The position numbers and the translations under genes are program-made. The notes below the pieces were generated by a model, which saw nothing but the letters and a program-made list of their open reading frames with translations, did not search any database and was not told the DNA's origin. Below are positions 42,723-51,804 of a stretch of 64,000 nt of DNA, one piece after another (position 1 is the first letter of the stretch; each line of letters opens with the position of its first letter). The stretch comes from an uncultured Rothia sp. Lineage in GTDB: Bacteria > Actinomycetota > Actinomycetes > Actinomycetales > Micrococcaceae. The stretch lies in contig NZ_CAKAPD010000001.1 of NCBI RefSeq assembly GCF_916715725.1, positions 62,001-126,000 on the forward strand, written 5' to 3'.

Positions 42723-42739
42723 TACATAATGTATATTAT
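42723..42739 (+). promoter_or_regulatory. Palindrome and AT-rich promoter-like box
   Basis: TACATAATGTA (42723-42733) is a perfect inverted repeat around one base and runs into TATATTAT (-10-like). It precedes the micro-ORF at 42762 and could drive it and the nfeD unit. Confidence 0.4.
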
Positions 42740-42761
42740 CGGCTTTTTAGGGAGGTCTAGA

Positions 42762-42791
42762 GTGAACCCGAGATTCCCCGTATCCAAATAA
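42762..42791 (+). CDS. Nine-codon micro-ORF (possible leader peptide)
   Basis: A GTG start with AGGGAGG placed 6 bases upstream opens a frame of nine codons (MNPRFPVSK) ending in TAA. The strength of the ribosome-binding site is the only evidence. It lies 164 bases upstream of the NfeD gene, with a small GTCAACC/GGTTGAT hairpin in between. It may be a regulatory leader peptide or the leftover start of a deleted gene. Confidence 0.3.
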   Translation: MNPRFPVSK

Positions 42792-42955
42792 AGTCTTAAC
42801 AGTTCATGTATTAACCTCATTCGGTCACCAGAACTATCGCTTGTACTCAATCCACCTGAAATAATGGATATACCCCGCATCACGAAGGTGTCGTCGCCTC
42901 GTATGCAGATTCAACGTCAACCACGCCGGTTGATGTACATCAAAGGAGAAAACTC

Positions 42956-43405
42956 GTGGATTGGCTCTTTGAGACACCCTGGACACTCTGGGTTGCACTC
43001 GCCCTCGTTTTCGCCGTCATAGAAATGCTCAGCCTCGACCTGTTCTTTCTCATGCTGGCGATCAGCGCAGGCATCACCGCAGCAATATCGCCCTTCGTGG
43101 ATAACATGCTGATTCGAACCGTTATTTTCGTGGTGATCTGCCTGATTCTGGTTCTTGGCTTGCGCCCGCCGCTGCTCAGGAAGCTCAATAAATCAGCCAC
43201 CGGCGCTGTTACTAATGCTGAAGCACTCATTGGTGCTGAGGTGCGCATCACTCAAGATGTGACTAGTGAGACCGGTTTGGTGGTACTAGCTGGCGACACC
43301 TGGACGGCACGCACCGCCTCCGGAACGCTCCCTGCAGGATCACACGCGAGGGTACGAGCCATTGAAGGCGCTACCGCAATCGTAGAGCCTCTCCCCCACG
43401 CCTAA
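42956..43405 (+). CDS. NfeD-family membrane protein
   Basis: This 149-residue protein has two or three hydrophobic helices (about 8-28, 29-48 and 53-72) and a C-terminal OB-fold domain (about 90-147, GAEVRITQDV, GDTWTARTASG, GSHARVRAIEGATAIVEP), the short NfeD form. NfeD proteins partner with the SPFH protein encoded next door, in membrane microdomain or quality-control roles. The start is GTG with AAAGGAG upstream. Spacing to the SPFH gene is 80 bases. Confidence 0.9.
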   Translation: MDWLFETPWTLWVALALVFAVIEMLSLDLFFLMLAISAGITAAISPFVDNMLIRTVIFVVICLILVLGLRPPLLRKLNKSATGAVTNAEALIGAEVRITQDVTSETGLVVLAGDTWTARTASGTLPAGSHARVRAIEGATAIVEPLPHA

Positions 43406-43485
43406 GACCCATCTGAATACCGGCTCCAAATACCAATTCAGATACCCTAAAAACACACCATATAACTCACCGATAAGGAGAAACA

Positions 43486-44481
43486 ATGCCTATCAGCCTT
43501 ATTCTGACGGTCCTACTCATCCTCTTCGTGCTGACGATGCTCGCAAAGACCGTGCGCGTCATCCCGCAGGGACGAGCCGGCATCGTCGAACGACTGGGCA
43601 AGTTCCACGCCGTTCTCAACCCCGGCCTGCACATCGTCATCCCCGTAGTTGACCGCGTGCTGCCCCTCATCGACCTGCGCGAACAGGTGGTTTCCTTCCC
43701 CTCGCAGTCCGTGATTACCGAAGACAACCTCGTGGTCGGCATCGACACCGTCGTGTACTTCCAGGTCACCGACCCTCGCTCGGCAACCTACGAAATCACC
43801 AACTACATTCGCGCCGTGGACGAGCTGACCAGCGCAACCCTGCGTAACGTCGTTGGTGGCCTGAACCTGGAGCAGACCCTCACCTCTCGCGACCAGATTA
43901 ACGCGGAGCTGCGAGGCGTACTCGACTCAACCACCGGCCGCTGGGGCCTGCGCGTCTCCCGCGTGGACATCAAGGAAATCCAGCCCCCGGTATCCATCCA
44001 GGACTCCATGGAGAAGCAGATGCGTGCAGAGCGTGACCGCCGCGCCGCAATCCTCACCGCAGAAGGCCAGAAGCAGTCCGACATCCTGACCGCAGAAGGT
44101 GAATCCCGCGCAGCCATCCTGCGTGCAGAGGGTGAAAAGCAGGCACAGATCCTTCGTGCAGAAGGTGACGCACAGTCCGCAATCCTGCGCGCAAACGGTG
44201 AAGCAGAAGCCGTGCAGAAGGTCTTCGCGGCAATCCACGAATCTAACCCCAGCCAGCAGCTGCTCACCTACCAGTACCTGCAGACCCTGCCCAAGCTCGC
44301 CGAAGGCGACGCCAACAAGCTCTGGTTCATCCCGACCGAACTGGGCGATGCACTGCGCGGCCTGGGCAACGCATTCGGCACCCTGCCCGCATCCGACCTT
44401 GCGGACGCGCCGAAGAAGCCCGCAGCAGCGGCTCCCAAGAGCGCACCGCAGGCACCCGGAAGCTACGGCATCAACGGCTAA
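43486..44481 (+). CDS. SPFH/Band 7 (stomatin/QmcA-like) membrane protein
   Basis: This 331-residue protein has one N-terminal membrane helix (about 4-22), the SPFH domain (VRVIPQGRAGIVERLGKF onward to about 200) and a helical coiled-coil with Ala/Glu repeats (several copies of ILxAEG from 188 to 235), then an Ala/Pro-rich tail. Such proteins oligomerise into membrane rafts and protect or organise other membrane proteins. It is paired with the NfeD gene immediately upstream. AAGGAG precedes the ATG. Confidence 0.93.
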   Translation: MPISLILTVLLILFVLTMLAKTVRVIPQGRAGIVERLGKFHAVLNPGLHIVIPVVDRVLPLIDLREQVVSFPSQSVITEDNLVVGIDTVVYFQVTDPRSATYEITNYIRAVDELTSATLRNVVGGLNLEQTLTSRDQINAELRGVLDSTTGRWGLRVSRVDIKEIQPPVSIQDSMEKQMRAERDRRAAILTAEGQKQSDILTAEGESRAAILRAEGEKQAQILRAEGDAQSAILRANGEAEAVQKVFAAIHESNPSQQLLTYQYLQTLPKLAEGDANKLWFIPTELGDALRGLGNAFGTLPASDLADAPKKPAAAAPKSAPQAPGSYGING

Positions 44482-44571
44482 ACGCGAAAACTAACGCATA
44501 AAAAGGCGTGAATCACCAAAAATCACGCCGAATAAACACCACCACGCTGGGCGGGTGGAGACTATTACCGA

Positions 44572-44577
44572 TATAAT
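44572..44577 (+). promoter_or_regulatory. Consensus -10 box TATAAT of rbpA
   Basis: A perfect TATAAT lies 93 bases before the rbpA start. No good TTGACA sits 17 bases upstream, so an alternative sigma factor or activator may assist. Confidence 0.5.
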
Positions 44578-44670
44578 GGATGTTTTGTAAACGTTCGAGG
44601 GAATAGCTCTCCCCCGCCCAACGTTATGCCTAAAGCGCCAAAGAGCGCACCCGACGACACTGGAGGAAAA

Positions 44671-45009
44671 ATGAGCGATCGTAGCCTGCGCGGTATGCGC
44701 CTGGGTTCCCAGTCGATGGAAACCGAATCGAACGTACAGCCCGCGCCCCGCCAGCGCGTCGAATACCGTACCGCCGACGGTGACCGCGTTTTCGTGACCT
44801 TCGCGGCAGAAGCAGAAATCCCCTCGGTATGGACCGCAAAGTCCGGCAAGGAAGCATACCTCGTCAACGGCGACTCCACCGCAGACGCCGAAGAAGAGAA
44901 GCCCGCACGTACCCACTGGGACATGCTCATGGAACGCCGCAGCATCGAAGAGCTGGAAAAGACTCTGGAAGACCGCCTGGAATACTACCGCAAGCACTAC
45001 GCGCTCTAA
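44671..45009 (+). CDS. rbpA: RNA polymerase-binding protein RbpA
   Basis: This 112-residue actinobacterial factor binds the principal sigma factor and stabilises open promoter complexes. It begins MSDRSLRGMRLGSQSMETE, the expected N-terminal tail, then a core (VEYRTADGDRVFVTFAAEAEIP), and ends with the sigma-binding helix (THWDMLMERRSIEELEKTLEDRLEYYR). Zinc-binding cysteines found in Streptomyces RbpA are absent. ATG at 44671 has GGAGG upstream; a longer frame is rejected. It has its own promoter and terminator. Confidence 0.95.
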   Translation: MSDRSLRGMRLGSQSMETESNVQPAPRQRVEYRTADGDRVFVTFAAEAEIPSVWTAKSGKEAYLVNGDSTADAEEEKPARTHWDMLMERRSIEELEKTLEDRLEYYRKHYAL

Positions 45010-45042
45010 AAGCACCGTAGACACGCCGTAGAAAGGCTGTAG

Positions 45043-45085
45043 AAGCCCGCTAAGAGCCACTTGCGCTCTGAGCGGGCTTTCTTTG
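45043..45085 (+). terminator. Rho-independent terminator of rbpA
   Basis: AAGCCCGCT-AAGAGC pairs with GCTCT-GAGCGGGCTT (45043-45057 with 45065-45079) and is followed by TCTTTGTTTT. Confidence 0.92.
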
Positions 45086-45143
45086 TTTTGGTGGTGGCTT
45101 CGTCGGTACGTGAGCCAGGAAAGAGCGCCAGAGAAAACAGAAA

Positions 45144-45184
45144 AAGGCCGGGGCGGATACGTTATGTATCCGCCCCGGCCTTTC
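45144..45184. terminator. Bidirectional terminator before the mannosyltransferase gene
   Basis: A perfect 18-bp stem (45144-45161 with 45167-45184) with a 5-base loop is flanked by A and T runs. It ends the minus-strand gene that stops at 45211. Confidence 0.92.
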
Positions 45185-45210
45185 GTATAAGTCTCAGAAC
45201 GAGGGATGTT

Positions 45211-45945
45211 TTACTTGCCCAGAGCCTTCTTCAGCTTCTGAACACGGTTGGTCAGACCCCAGCGAGTCACCTTAGACATCGAGTCAAAGATGATGTTGCC
45301 GTCCATCTTCGAAGCGCCAATCTCACGCTCAACGAAAGTAATCGGAACCTCAACAATATTCAGACCAGCCTGCTCAGAACGCCACGCCAAATCCACCTGG
45401 AACACGTAACCCTTCGAGTCAATACCGTCCAGGTTCAGGCGCTGCAGAGCGTCACGGCGGTACGCACGGAAACCAGCGGTAATGTCCTTGATGGAAGTGC
45501 CCAGAATCAGGCGGGTGTACAGGTTAGCGCCGCGAGAGAGAATCTGGCGGTGAGCCGGCCAGTTCTTGGTCTTGCCGCCGGGAACGTAACGCGAACCAAT
45601 AGCCAGGTCAGCGCCCGCCTCCACTGCACGAACCAGGGAAGGAAGCTGCTCAGGCTGGTGCGAGCAGTCAGCGTCCATTTCAATCAGAATGTCGTAGCCT
45701 GCCTCAAGGCCCCAATCGAAGCCAGCGAGGTATGCGCCACCCAGACCGTCCTTAACGGTGCGGTGCAGAACGTGAATCTGGGAATCCTTAGCAGACAGCT
45801 CATCAGCAATCTGGCCGGTGCCGTCGGGGCTGTTATCATCCACCACGAGAATGTCCACCTCGGGAGCTGCCTTGCGAAGACGCTCTACCACGATGGGCAG
45901 GTTCTCCTTCTCGTTATACGTCGGGATGACAGTTAGAACGCGCAT
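45211..45945 (-). CDS. Polyprenol-phosphate mannosyltransferase (GT2 family)
   Basis: This 244-residue cytoplasmic enzyme transfers mannose from GDP-mannose to a polyprenyl phosphate, supplying lipid-linked mannose for cell-envelope glycans or glycoproteins. It has VIPTYNEKENL, the VVDDNSPDGT block, the metal-binding DADCSHQPE and the DPM1-like ITAGFRAYRRDAL and VEVPITFVER motifs. The fused acyltransferase domain of mycobacterial Ppm1 is absent. AGGGAG precedes the ATG. An acceptor or sugar other than mannose cannot be excluded. Confidence 0.88.
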   Translation of the reverse strand: MRVLTVIPTYNEKENLPIVVERLRKAAPEVDILVVDDNSPDGTGQIADELSAKDSQIHVLHRTVKDGLGGAYLAGFDWGLEAGYDILIEMDADCSHQPEQLPSLVRAVEAGADLAIGSRYVPGGKTKNWPAHRQILSRGANLYTRLILGTSIKDITAGFRAYRRDALQRLNLDGIDSKGYVFQVDLAWRSEQAGLNIVEVPITFVEREIGASKMDGNIIFDSMSKVTRWGLTNRVQKLKKALGK

Positions 45946-46079
45946 ATTACTCCCTCACAGGTGCATATAAAACAGGCAGTGTAGGTATCCAGTATACCGG
46001 GTAAACATGCGGGCACCTGAATCCTCGGGGGCTTCCACTGCCCCTAAACCGCCTAAAAAGGTGTTGACAAGCTAAAAAA

Positions 46080-47258
46080 CTAGTTACTTTCAGTGTAAAT
46101 AGATTCCAGAATGGGCAGAGGCGAATCCTCATCCAGCACCGGAAGCAACGGAATGCGAGCGCGGGGGTCGGTGCTCCACGATGCGACGCGGGAGTCGGGT
46201 GCTTGGACCATGAGGGCTTCGACGCGCCATTGTGCTACGTATGCGGGGGTGTCGGGTGCGAACTGGCCGGTGAAGGGGTTTTCTTCGTGGGCTAGGCGGT
46301 ATACGCCGCGTGTGAGGGCGGCGAAGGCGCTGCGTGCGGAGATGCCGTGTTCGTCGTTGACGAGTTCGCGGATGAGGGACCAGGCGCCGGGTGCATAGAG
46401 TTGGGTGTCGGAGCCGAGGGCGATGGAGGTGCCGGCTGCGTTTGCGCGGCGGGCTACGGAGGCTACTGACTCGCGTGCTTCTCCCCCGGCGTGTGCGAGG
46501 AGTGCTTGGACGGTGTCGTTGGTGGCTTCGTCTTCTTCGGGTTCGCAGACGCTCAGGCCCAGGTTGATGCGTGCTTCTGCCAGCTGGGTGAGGTGTTCGT
46601 CGGTGATGGGGTCTTGCGGGGTGCTGATTGCTGCGTCGAGGCGGATGGGCAGCCAGGGGCGGGTTTTGCGTGCGGCGAGCGCGGCTTCGGCTGCGGTGGT
46701 GAATCCGGCGGAGGCGTCGATGGAGAGCAGGAGTGCGGCGTCTTCGGCGACCTGTGCTGCTGCGGGTGCCTCGGTGGGTGCGACAAAGATGCCGACTAGC
46801 TGCAGGCCCTTGATGGCGCGTTCGCCTTCGGTGAGGGGGCGTAGTGCCTTGATGGCGCTGATGAGTTCGTCGGTTTCTACGCCGGTGGCGTTGAGGATGA
46901 GGCGGATGTCGGGTACGCTGTGTTCGGCGCTGTAGTAGCTGAGTGCGGAGACGAGGTCGGGTACGTCTTCCATGCCGGCGAGTAGGGTGTGGGTGTGGTA
47001 GCCGGCTGCGCGGTATGCCTGCAGGTAGTCGAGGATTTCGGGTGCTTCTTTGCCTGCTACCGGTGCTAGGGCGCGCGCAAAGGTGGGGGTCAGCAGGGCG
47101 CCGTCGAGTTCGGTGATGGTGGCTGATTCGTCGGCAATTGAACGTGCCCCGGAATCGGAACCAACCCAGCGGACGAAGCCGTCTTCGACGAGCATTGCGG
47201 TTGCGTACGGGTCGACCGGGCTGTACACGCTACCATCTACAAAAATACGGGTAGACAT
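46080..47258 (-). CDS. Amidohydrolase-related protein lacking the metal-binding motif
   Basis: This 392-residue protein follows the amidohydrolase plan: a small N-terminal beta sandwich (IFVDGSVYSPVDPYATAMLVEDG), a TIM-barrel region and a C-terminal sandwich. The place where the PGxxDxHxH metal site should lie reads LLTPTFARALAP, so both histidines are missing. A GSDTQLYAPGAW segment resembles the late Asp region. The protein is probably not a metal-dependent hydrolase. ATG at 47258 has GAAAGGA upstream. It lies between the mannosyltransferase and helY, as related genes do in other actinobacteria, so the loss may be conserved. Confidence 0.7.
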   Translation of the reverse strand: MSTRIFVDGSVYSPVDPYATAMLVEDGFVRWVGSDSGARSIADESATITELDGALLTPTFARALAPVAGKEAPEILDYLQAYRAAGYHTHTLLAGMEDVPDLVSALSYYSAEHSVPDIRLILNATGVETDELISAIKALRPLTEGERAIKGLQLVGIFVAPTEAPAAAQVAEDAALLLSIDASAGFTTAAEAALAARKTRPWLPIRLDAAISTPQDPITDEHLTQLAEARINLGLSVCEPEEDEATNDTVQALLAHAGGEARESVASVARRANAAGTSIALGSDTQLYAPGAWSLIRELVNDEHGISARSAFAALTRGVYRLAHEENPFTGQFAPDTPAYVAQWRVEALMVQAPDSRVASWSTDPRARIPLLPVLDEDSPLPILESIYTESN

Positions 47259-47359
47259 TAGATTCCTTTCACCTTTGAGGCGCGCCGAAAGCGCACACGG
47301 GGCGGGCACTTCAATTGTGCTCGCGTAGCTTAGCTGAGCGTCTCATTTGAGTATAGAAG

Positions 47360-47443
47360 CACCCCCGCTGCCTGTGGTAGTTCGTTCGTCCTTAGATGAG
47401 GCGGAACTTAGATGATGCAGAACAATGCACAGTAGCGGGGGTG
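47360..47443 (-). terminator. Hairpin downstream of helY
   Basis: CACCCCCGCT (47360-47369) pairs with AGCGGGGGTG (47434-47443) around a 64-base loop. It lies 50 bases beyond the helY stop. No strong T run follows, so its role as a terminator is uncertain. Confidence 0.45.
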
Positions 47444-47491
47444 GTGGCCCGAACCGATCGGGCGCGGTGTAGCACTCTGTGAAGGTGCGGG

Positions 47492-50400
47492 TTAGACGTC
47501 GAGTGCGACTACGCCGCGGCGGACCGCCTCGATTGCCTCTTCACAGCGGGCGCGGATGACCGGGTCCAGTGAACGGATGTGCGCGATCTGGTCCAGGGCG
47601 TCCAGTACCTGCTTTGCCCAGCGCACGAAGTCGCCGGCGGCAAGACCGGTGTCCTCGATTGCCTTTGCGAGGTGCGCGCCGTTCGCCCAGGCGTACATGG
47701 GTTCGACCAGGCCAAAGTCGCATGCCGGGGTCGGGTTGACCTTGAACTGTTCCTCGGCTGCGTTCAGGTCGGCGAGGCGCTGCGTAATCGTCGCGATGGG
47801 TGCGCGCAGGGACGGGTGCGGGTAGTGAGCCAGGTACTCCACCGCGTCGCGCTTACCCTGGTAGGTTAGTGCGGCGACGGTTGCCGCGATGGCGGCGGGC
47901 TCCAGTCCGTCGAGGAAGTGCGCGTCCAGGCACAGGGCGGTCAGTAGGTCGCGCTCGCCGTAGATACGGCGCAGAGCCTGTCCGCCGGTGGTTAGCGACA
48001 GTTCGTTATCCTCTGTGCGTTCGACGTAGCCGTAGCTCTCCAGCAGACGCGCAATGCGGTTGAAGACCTGCGCGATCGTGTTGGTGCGGCGGGCAATCTG
48101 ACGGCGCAACCCTTCCGTTTCAGAGTTGAGCTTCTGCCAGCGTTCAGCCCAACGCATGTGGTTTGCGCGGTCGGAGCAGCCGTGGCACGGGTGGTTACGC
48201 AGCTGAGCCTGCAGAGCCTCCAGCTGCGCGTCAATGCTGTTCTGACGGGCCGGGATGTTCTGCTGTGCGAGCGCACGCGGGGCGCGGCCGTCGTAGAGTG
48301 CCTGGCGCATGCGGCTTGCGGTGTCGCGGCGTTCCTTGGCGGTTTTGAGGCTCAGGCGCTTGGGGATTTTGATGCGTGAGACCGGTTCGACGGCGCCTTC
48401 GAAGTCGCGGGTTGAGGCGGTGCGCTGGTGCGCGTCCTCGGTGATGATGCCGATGCGCGGGTCGGCGTGCGAGTCGGAGCGGGTGATGACGACTGCGTAG
48501 CCGCGGGAGCGGCCGTGCGGAATGTAGATGATGTCGCCGGGTAGGAGCTGTTGGATGCTGTGGTGTGCCTGCGCGCGTGCGTGGCGTTCGTTGCTCTTGG
48601 ATGCCTTCTTTTCCAGTTCGGCGATCTGGCGGCTGAGCTGGACGTATTCGGTGAAGTCGCCCAGGTGGCATGCCATGGCTTCACGGTAGCCTTCTAGGGC
48701 GCTTTCGTTTTTGCGTACGCGGGAGGCGACGCCCACGACCGACTTGTCTGCCTGGAACTGTGCGAAGGAGGATTCCAGGATTTTGCGGGTGCGTTCGGCG
48801 CCGTAGGAGGCGATGAGGTTTGCCGCCATGTTGTAGGTGGGGCGGAATGAGGAGTTCAGCGGGTAGGTGCGGGTTGAGGCGAGGGTTGCCACGTGTTCCG
48901 GGGACATGCCGGGGCGCCACATGACGACGGCGTGACCTTCGATGTCGATACCGCGGCGGCCTGCGCGTCCGGTCAGCTGGGTGTACTCGCCGGGGGTGAT
49001 GTCCACGTGGGATTCGCCGTTGTACTTGGTGAGTTTCTCCAGGATGACGGTGCGGGCGGGCATGTTGATGCCCAGTGCGAGGGTTTCGGTGGCGAAGACC
49101 AGCTTGATCAGGCCCTGGGCGAAGAGGGTTTCTACAACCTCCTTGAACAGGGGCAGTAGGCCCGCGTGGTGCGCGGCGATACCGCGAATCAGGCCGTCAC
49201 GCCACTCGTAGTAGCCGAGGGTGTTCAGGTCGCGGGTGTCCAGGTGAGCTGTCGCTTCGGCAATGTAGGCGCGGATGGTCTGCTGCTGTTCAGGGGTGGT
49301 CAGCGTAATGTCGGCGGATACGCACTGGCTGACGGCGCCGTCGCAACCGGCGCGGGAGAAGATAAAGCAGATGGCGGGTAGCAGGCCCTGCTTGTCGAGG
49401 GCGCGCACCATTTCCGGGCGGGTAATACGCTGCGGGCGCAGAGGCTTCTGCTCGCCGCGCGCGTCAAAGTCCCGGTCATTACTGAAATGATTATTGCTGA
49501 AGCGATCGCGGCGGTTCGAGCCGCTGCTGAACGTCTCATTCAGCCAGCCTTCACGGCGGTGACGGAAACGTTCACGCTTACCACCGTAACGGCCACGGCC
49601 AGGTGCGGAACGGAAGCCGGGGCGTAGCGCCTTCAGCTGCGGGTTCAGACGCAGACCGGCAAGCAGCGGGTTAGCGCCCGCCTCCACGGTTGCGCCGCGC
49701 TGCTTAGCCTTCTGTGCCTTCTTCGCCTGCTTGCGGGAGAGCTTCTCCTCCGGCTCCTGGTTGTGGTTCTTGCCCTGCGCGGAGTTGTCTTCGGGTACGA
49801 ACAGGTCCACCACGCGGTGACCGACCATCATGTGCTGCCACAGAGGCACCGGGCGGTGCTCAGACACAATGATGTCCGTGCCGCCGCGCACCGTATCCAG
49901 CCACGCGCCGAACTCCTCAACGTTCGACACCGTCGCCGACAGAGAAATAACGTTCACATGCTCGGGAAGGTGAATAATCGCCTCTTCCCACACCGCGCCA
50001 CGGAAACGGTCCGCCAGGTAGTGCACCTCATCCATCACCACATAGCCCAGACCGGTCAGCGTGGTCGAATTGGCGTAGAGCATGTTGCGCAGCACCTCGG
50101 TGGTCATCACGACCACGGGTGCTTCCGTGTTAATGCTCGTATCGCCGGTCAGCAGACCCACGTAATCCTCACCGTACGCGCGCACAAAGTCGTGGTACTT
50201 CTGGTTGCTCAGCGCCTTAATGGGGGTCGTGTAGAACGCCTTCATGCCGCGGCGCAGCGCCAGGTAGATACCGAACTCGCCCACGATGGTCTTACCGGCG
50301 CCGGTGGGTGCGGCAACGAGGACGGAGCGGTCCGCCTCCACCGCGGCACACGCCTGACGCTGAAAATCATCCAGCGGAAAATCAAGGGACGCCTCAAAAG

Positions 50401-50521
50401 CCCCGAGGGCGGTCTTCGCGTAGGCGGCGCGCTCTCGGGATGCGGCGTAGGCGGCAGCGTAGTCGGTGCCGGTCTGCTCGTTAGAAGCGGTAGAAGTGTG
50501 CTGTGCGTGGTGCTTGCTCAT
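47492..50521 (-). CDS. helY: Ski2/Mtr4-like DEAD-box RNA helicase HelY
   Basis: This 1009-residue ATPase should unwind RNA in decay or processing. RecA-like domain 1 has AAPTGAGKT, TTPIKALSNQKYHDF, DEVHYLADR and SATVSN; domain 2 has HHAGLLPLFKEVVE and QLTGRAGRRGID. The C-terminus matches the DSHCT domain of Ski2/Mtr4. Between the RecA domains lies an insert of about 120 residues rich in Lys, Arg, Gly and Asn that could bind RNA. The start is placed at ATG 50521 (MSKHHAQ). It is next to tatC, as in Mycobacterium. Confidence 0.92.
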   Translation of the reverse strand: MSKHHAQHTSTASNEQTGTDYAAAYAASRERAAYAKTALGAFEASLDFPLDDFQRQACAAVEADRSVLVAAPTGAGKTIVGEFGIYLALRRGMKAFYTTPIKALSNQKYHDFVRAYGEDYVGLLTGDTSINTEAPVVVMTTEVLRNMLYANSTTLTGLGYVVMDEVHYLADRFRGAVWEEAIIHLPEHVNVISLSATVSNVEEFGAWLDTVRGGTDIIVSEHRPVPLWQHMMVGHRVVDLFVPEDNSAQGKNHNQEPEEKLSRKQAKKAQKAKQRGATVEAGANPLLAGLRLNPQLKALRPGFRSAPGRGRYGGKRERFRHRREGWLNETFSSGSNRRDRFSNNHFSNDRDFDARGEQKPLRPQRITRPEMVRALDKQGLLPAICFIFSRAGCDGAVSQCVSADITLTTPEQQQTIRAYIAEATAHLDTRDLNTLGYYEWRDGLIRGIAAHHAGLLPLFKEVVETLFAQGLIKLVFATETLALGINMPARTVILEKLTKYNGESHVDITPGEYTQLTGRAGRRGIDIEGHAVVMWRPGMSPEHVATLASTRTYPLNSSFRPTYNMAANLIASYGAERTRKILESSFAQFQADKSVVGVASRVRKNESALEGYREAMACHLGDFTEYVQLSRQIAELEKKASKSNERHARAQAHHSIQQLLPGDIIYIPHGRSRGYAVVITRSDSHADPRIGIITEDAHQRTASTRDFEGAVEPVSRIKIPKRLSLKTAKERRDTASRMRQALYDGRAPRALAQQNIPARQNSIDAQLEALQAQLRNHPCHGCSDRANHMRWAERWQKLNSETEGLRRQIARRTNTIAQVFNRIARLLESYGYVERTEDNELSLTTGGQALRRIYGERDLLTALCLDAHFLDGLEPAAIAATVAALTYQGKRDAVEYLAHYPHPSLRAPIATITQRLADLNAAEEQFKVNPTPACDFGLVEPMYAWANGAHLAKAIEDTGLAAGDFVRWAKQVLDALDQIAHIRSLDPVIRARCEEAIEAVRRGVVALDV

Positions 50522-50718
50522 AGTATGTCCAGTGTAACCGCTCGCCCACCGCCCACCTTCCGAAAGCATCCTGCACGGGCACTAATCCGGTATGGGCGAA
50601 CAGCGAGCGCATCGGCTGCGCGGTTTCGGCGCAATATACGCTGCGTTTCTGCGGGGACGTACCGGCGGGCGTTGCAAAAATTTCGTCGGGGCGCCTCGAG
50701 ACCCTTTTGTGGAATATG

Positions 50719-50761
50719 CGAAAGGGGCGGGGCACAGAGATTCTGTGCCCCGCCCCTTTCG
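50719..50761 (-). terminator. Terminator of tatC
   Basis: A near-perfect 20-bp stem (50719-50738 with 50742-50761) lies 29 bases downstream of the minus-strand tatC stop. Confidence 0.85.
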
Positions 50762-50789
50762 GCGATGTTGCTCAAAGCGAGCTATTGAA

Positions 50790-51671
50790 TTAGGAAGTCT
50801 TCTCGTCCTCGAAGTAACCCATCTTCGCCAGGTCTTCGGCGCTGGTTGCGGTGTTCAGGCTTGCTTCGTCTGCACCCTGCGCCAGCTTTGCGAGCTTGCG
50901 GTCGCGGCGCTTGTCGTTAATCATGCAGATGAGGATTGCTGCGAAGAAGAAAATCAGCAGCGGCGCCATGAGCACGAACATCATCATGATGTCGCTACCG
51001 GGTGCAGTCAGCGCTGCGATAACCGCAACGAGCACAACAACCCAGCGCCAAGACTTCAGGATGGTCTTACCGCGAATCAGGCCCAGCATGTTAATGCCGA
51101 CCAGAATCACGGGGATGATGAAGGCGCAGGAGAACGTCACAACGAACTTCAGGATGAAGGAGATGTACACGCCCGCGTCAATGTAGTTACTTTCGTTGAC
51201 GGGGGTGAACTTCAGCAGTGCGTAGACCACGCCGGGGAGGGTGAAGTACGAAATGGCGACACCGCAGGCAAACGCGAAAATAGATGCGGTGAGGAAGCCG
51301 AAGAGATACTTCTTCTCCTTGGTGTGCAGTGCCGGCAACAGGAATCGCAGCGCCTGGTAGAGCCAGACGGGAGAAGCAATCACCAAGCCGATGTACATAC
51401 CGACCTTAAGCAGCTGGTCGAAAGGAGATGCGACGCTACCGTAGTTCAGGTTTGCGTTGCGGCCGGTTTCTGCGTTGATCTGTTGCAGGGGCGCAGAGAT
51501 CATTTCAATGAAAGGCTGGTAGAGGAAGACCGTACCGATGATGGCTGCGATGACGGTTGCGATAGCCGCTTTGATGAAGCGGTCGCGGAATTCGCGCAGG
51601 TGTTCCTTGAGTTCCATGCGTGCTTCAGGATTGATTTTGCGGTTGCGCACGTCCTGGTCGGGTGTTGCCAC
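50790..51671 (-). CDS. tatC: Sec-independent protein translocase TatC
   Basis: This 293-residue membrane protein binds twin-arginine signal peptides and forms the core of the Tat translocase. It has the cytoplasmic N-terminal motif ELKEHLREFRDRF, six hydrophobic segments and the conserved PVWLYQALRFLLPAL stretch. A charged C-terminal tail of about 45 residues is present. The start is GTG with AGAGGA upstream. It follows tatA but is separated from it by a hairpin terminator, so it may have its own promoter in the 133-base gap. Confidence 0.95.
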   Translation of the reverse strand: MATPDQDVRNRKINPEARMELKEHLREFRDRFIKAAIATVIAAIIGTVFLYQPFIEMISAPLQQINAETGRNANLNYGSVASPFDQLLKVGMYIGLVIASPVWLYQALRFLLPALHTKEKKYLFGFLTASIFAFACGVAISYFTLPGVVYALLKFTPVNESNYIDAGVYISFILKFVVTFSCAFIIPVILVGINMLGLIRGKTILKSWRWVVVLVAVIAALTAPGSDIMMMFVLMAPLLIFFFAAILICMINDKRRDRKLAKLAQGADEASLNTATSAEDLAKMGYFEDEKTS

Positions 51672-51749
51672 GTGGTGTCCTCTGGGTGTCGGTGCCGTGT
51701 GTGATTCGGCTGAGGGGGTCTGGTGGGGTGTTTATGGGGTGGTGCCGCA

Positions 51750-51783
51750 AAACCCGTGCCGGCCGGTGGGCTGGCACGGGTTT
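51750..51783 (-). terminator. Hairpin between tatA and tatC
   Basis: A perfect 11-bp stem (AAACCCGTGCC with GGCACGGGTTT, 51750-51760 and 51773-51783) is followed on the minus strand by TTTTG. It should reduce read-through from tatA into tatC. Confidence 0.82.
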
Positions 51784-51804
51784 GGTGCGTCGGTGGCGGG
51801 ACCG

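Noticed and set aside
43990..44230. Tandem repeat DNA in the SPFH gene
   Set aside because: The ILxAEG repeats are a normal coiled-coil feature of SPFH proteins and not a mobile or regulatory repeat.
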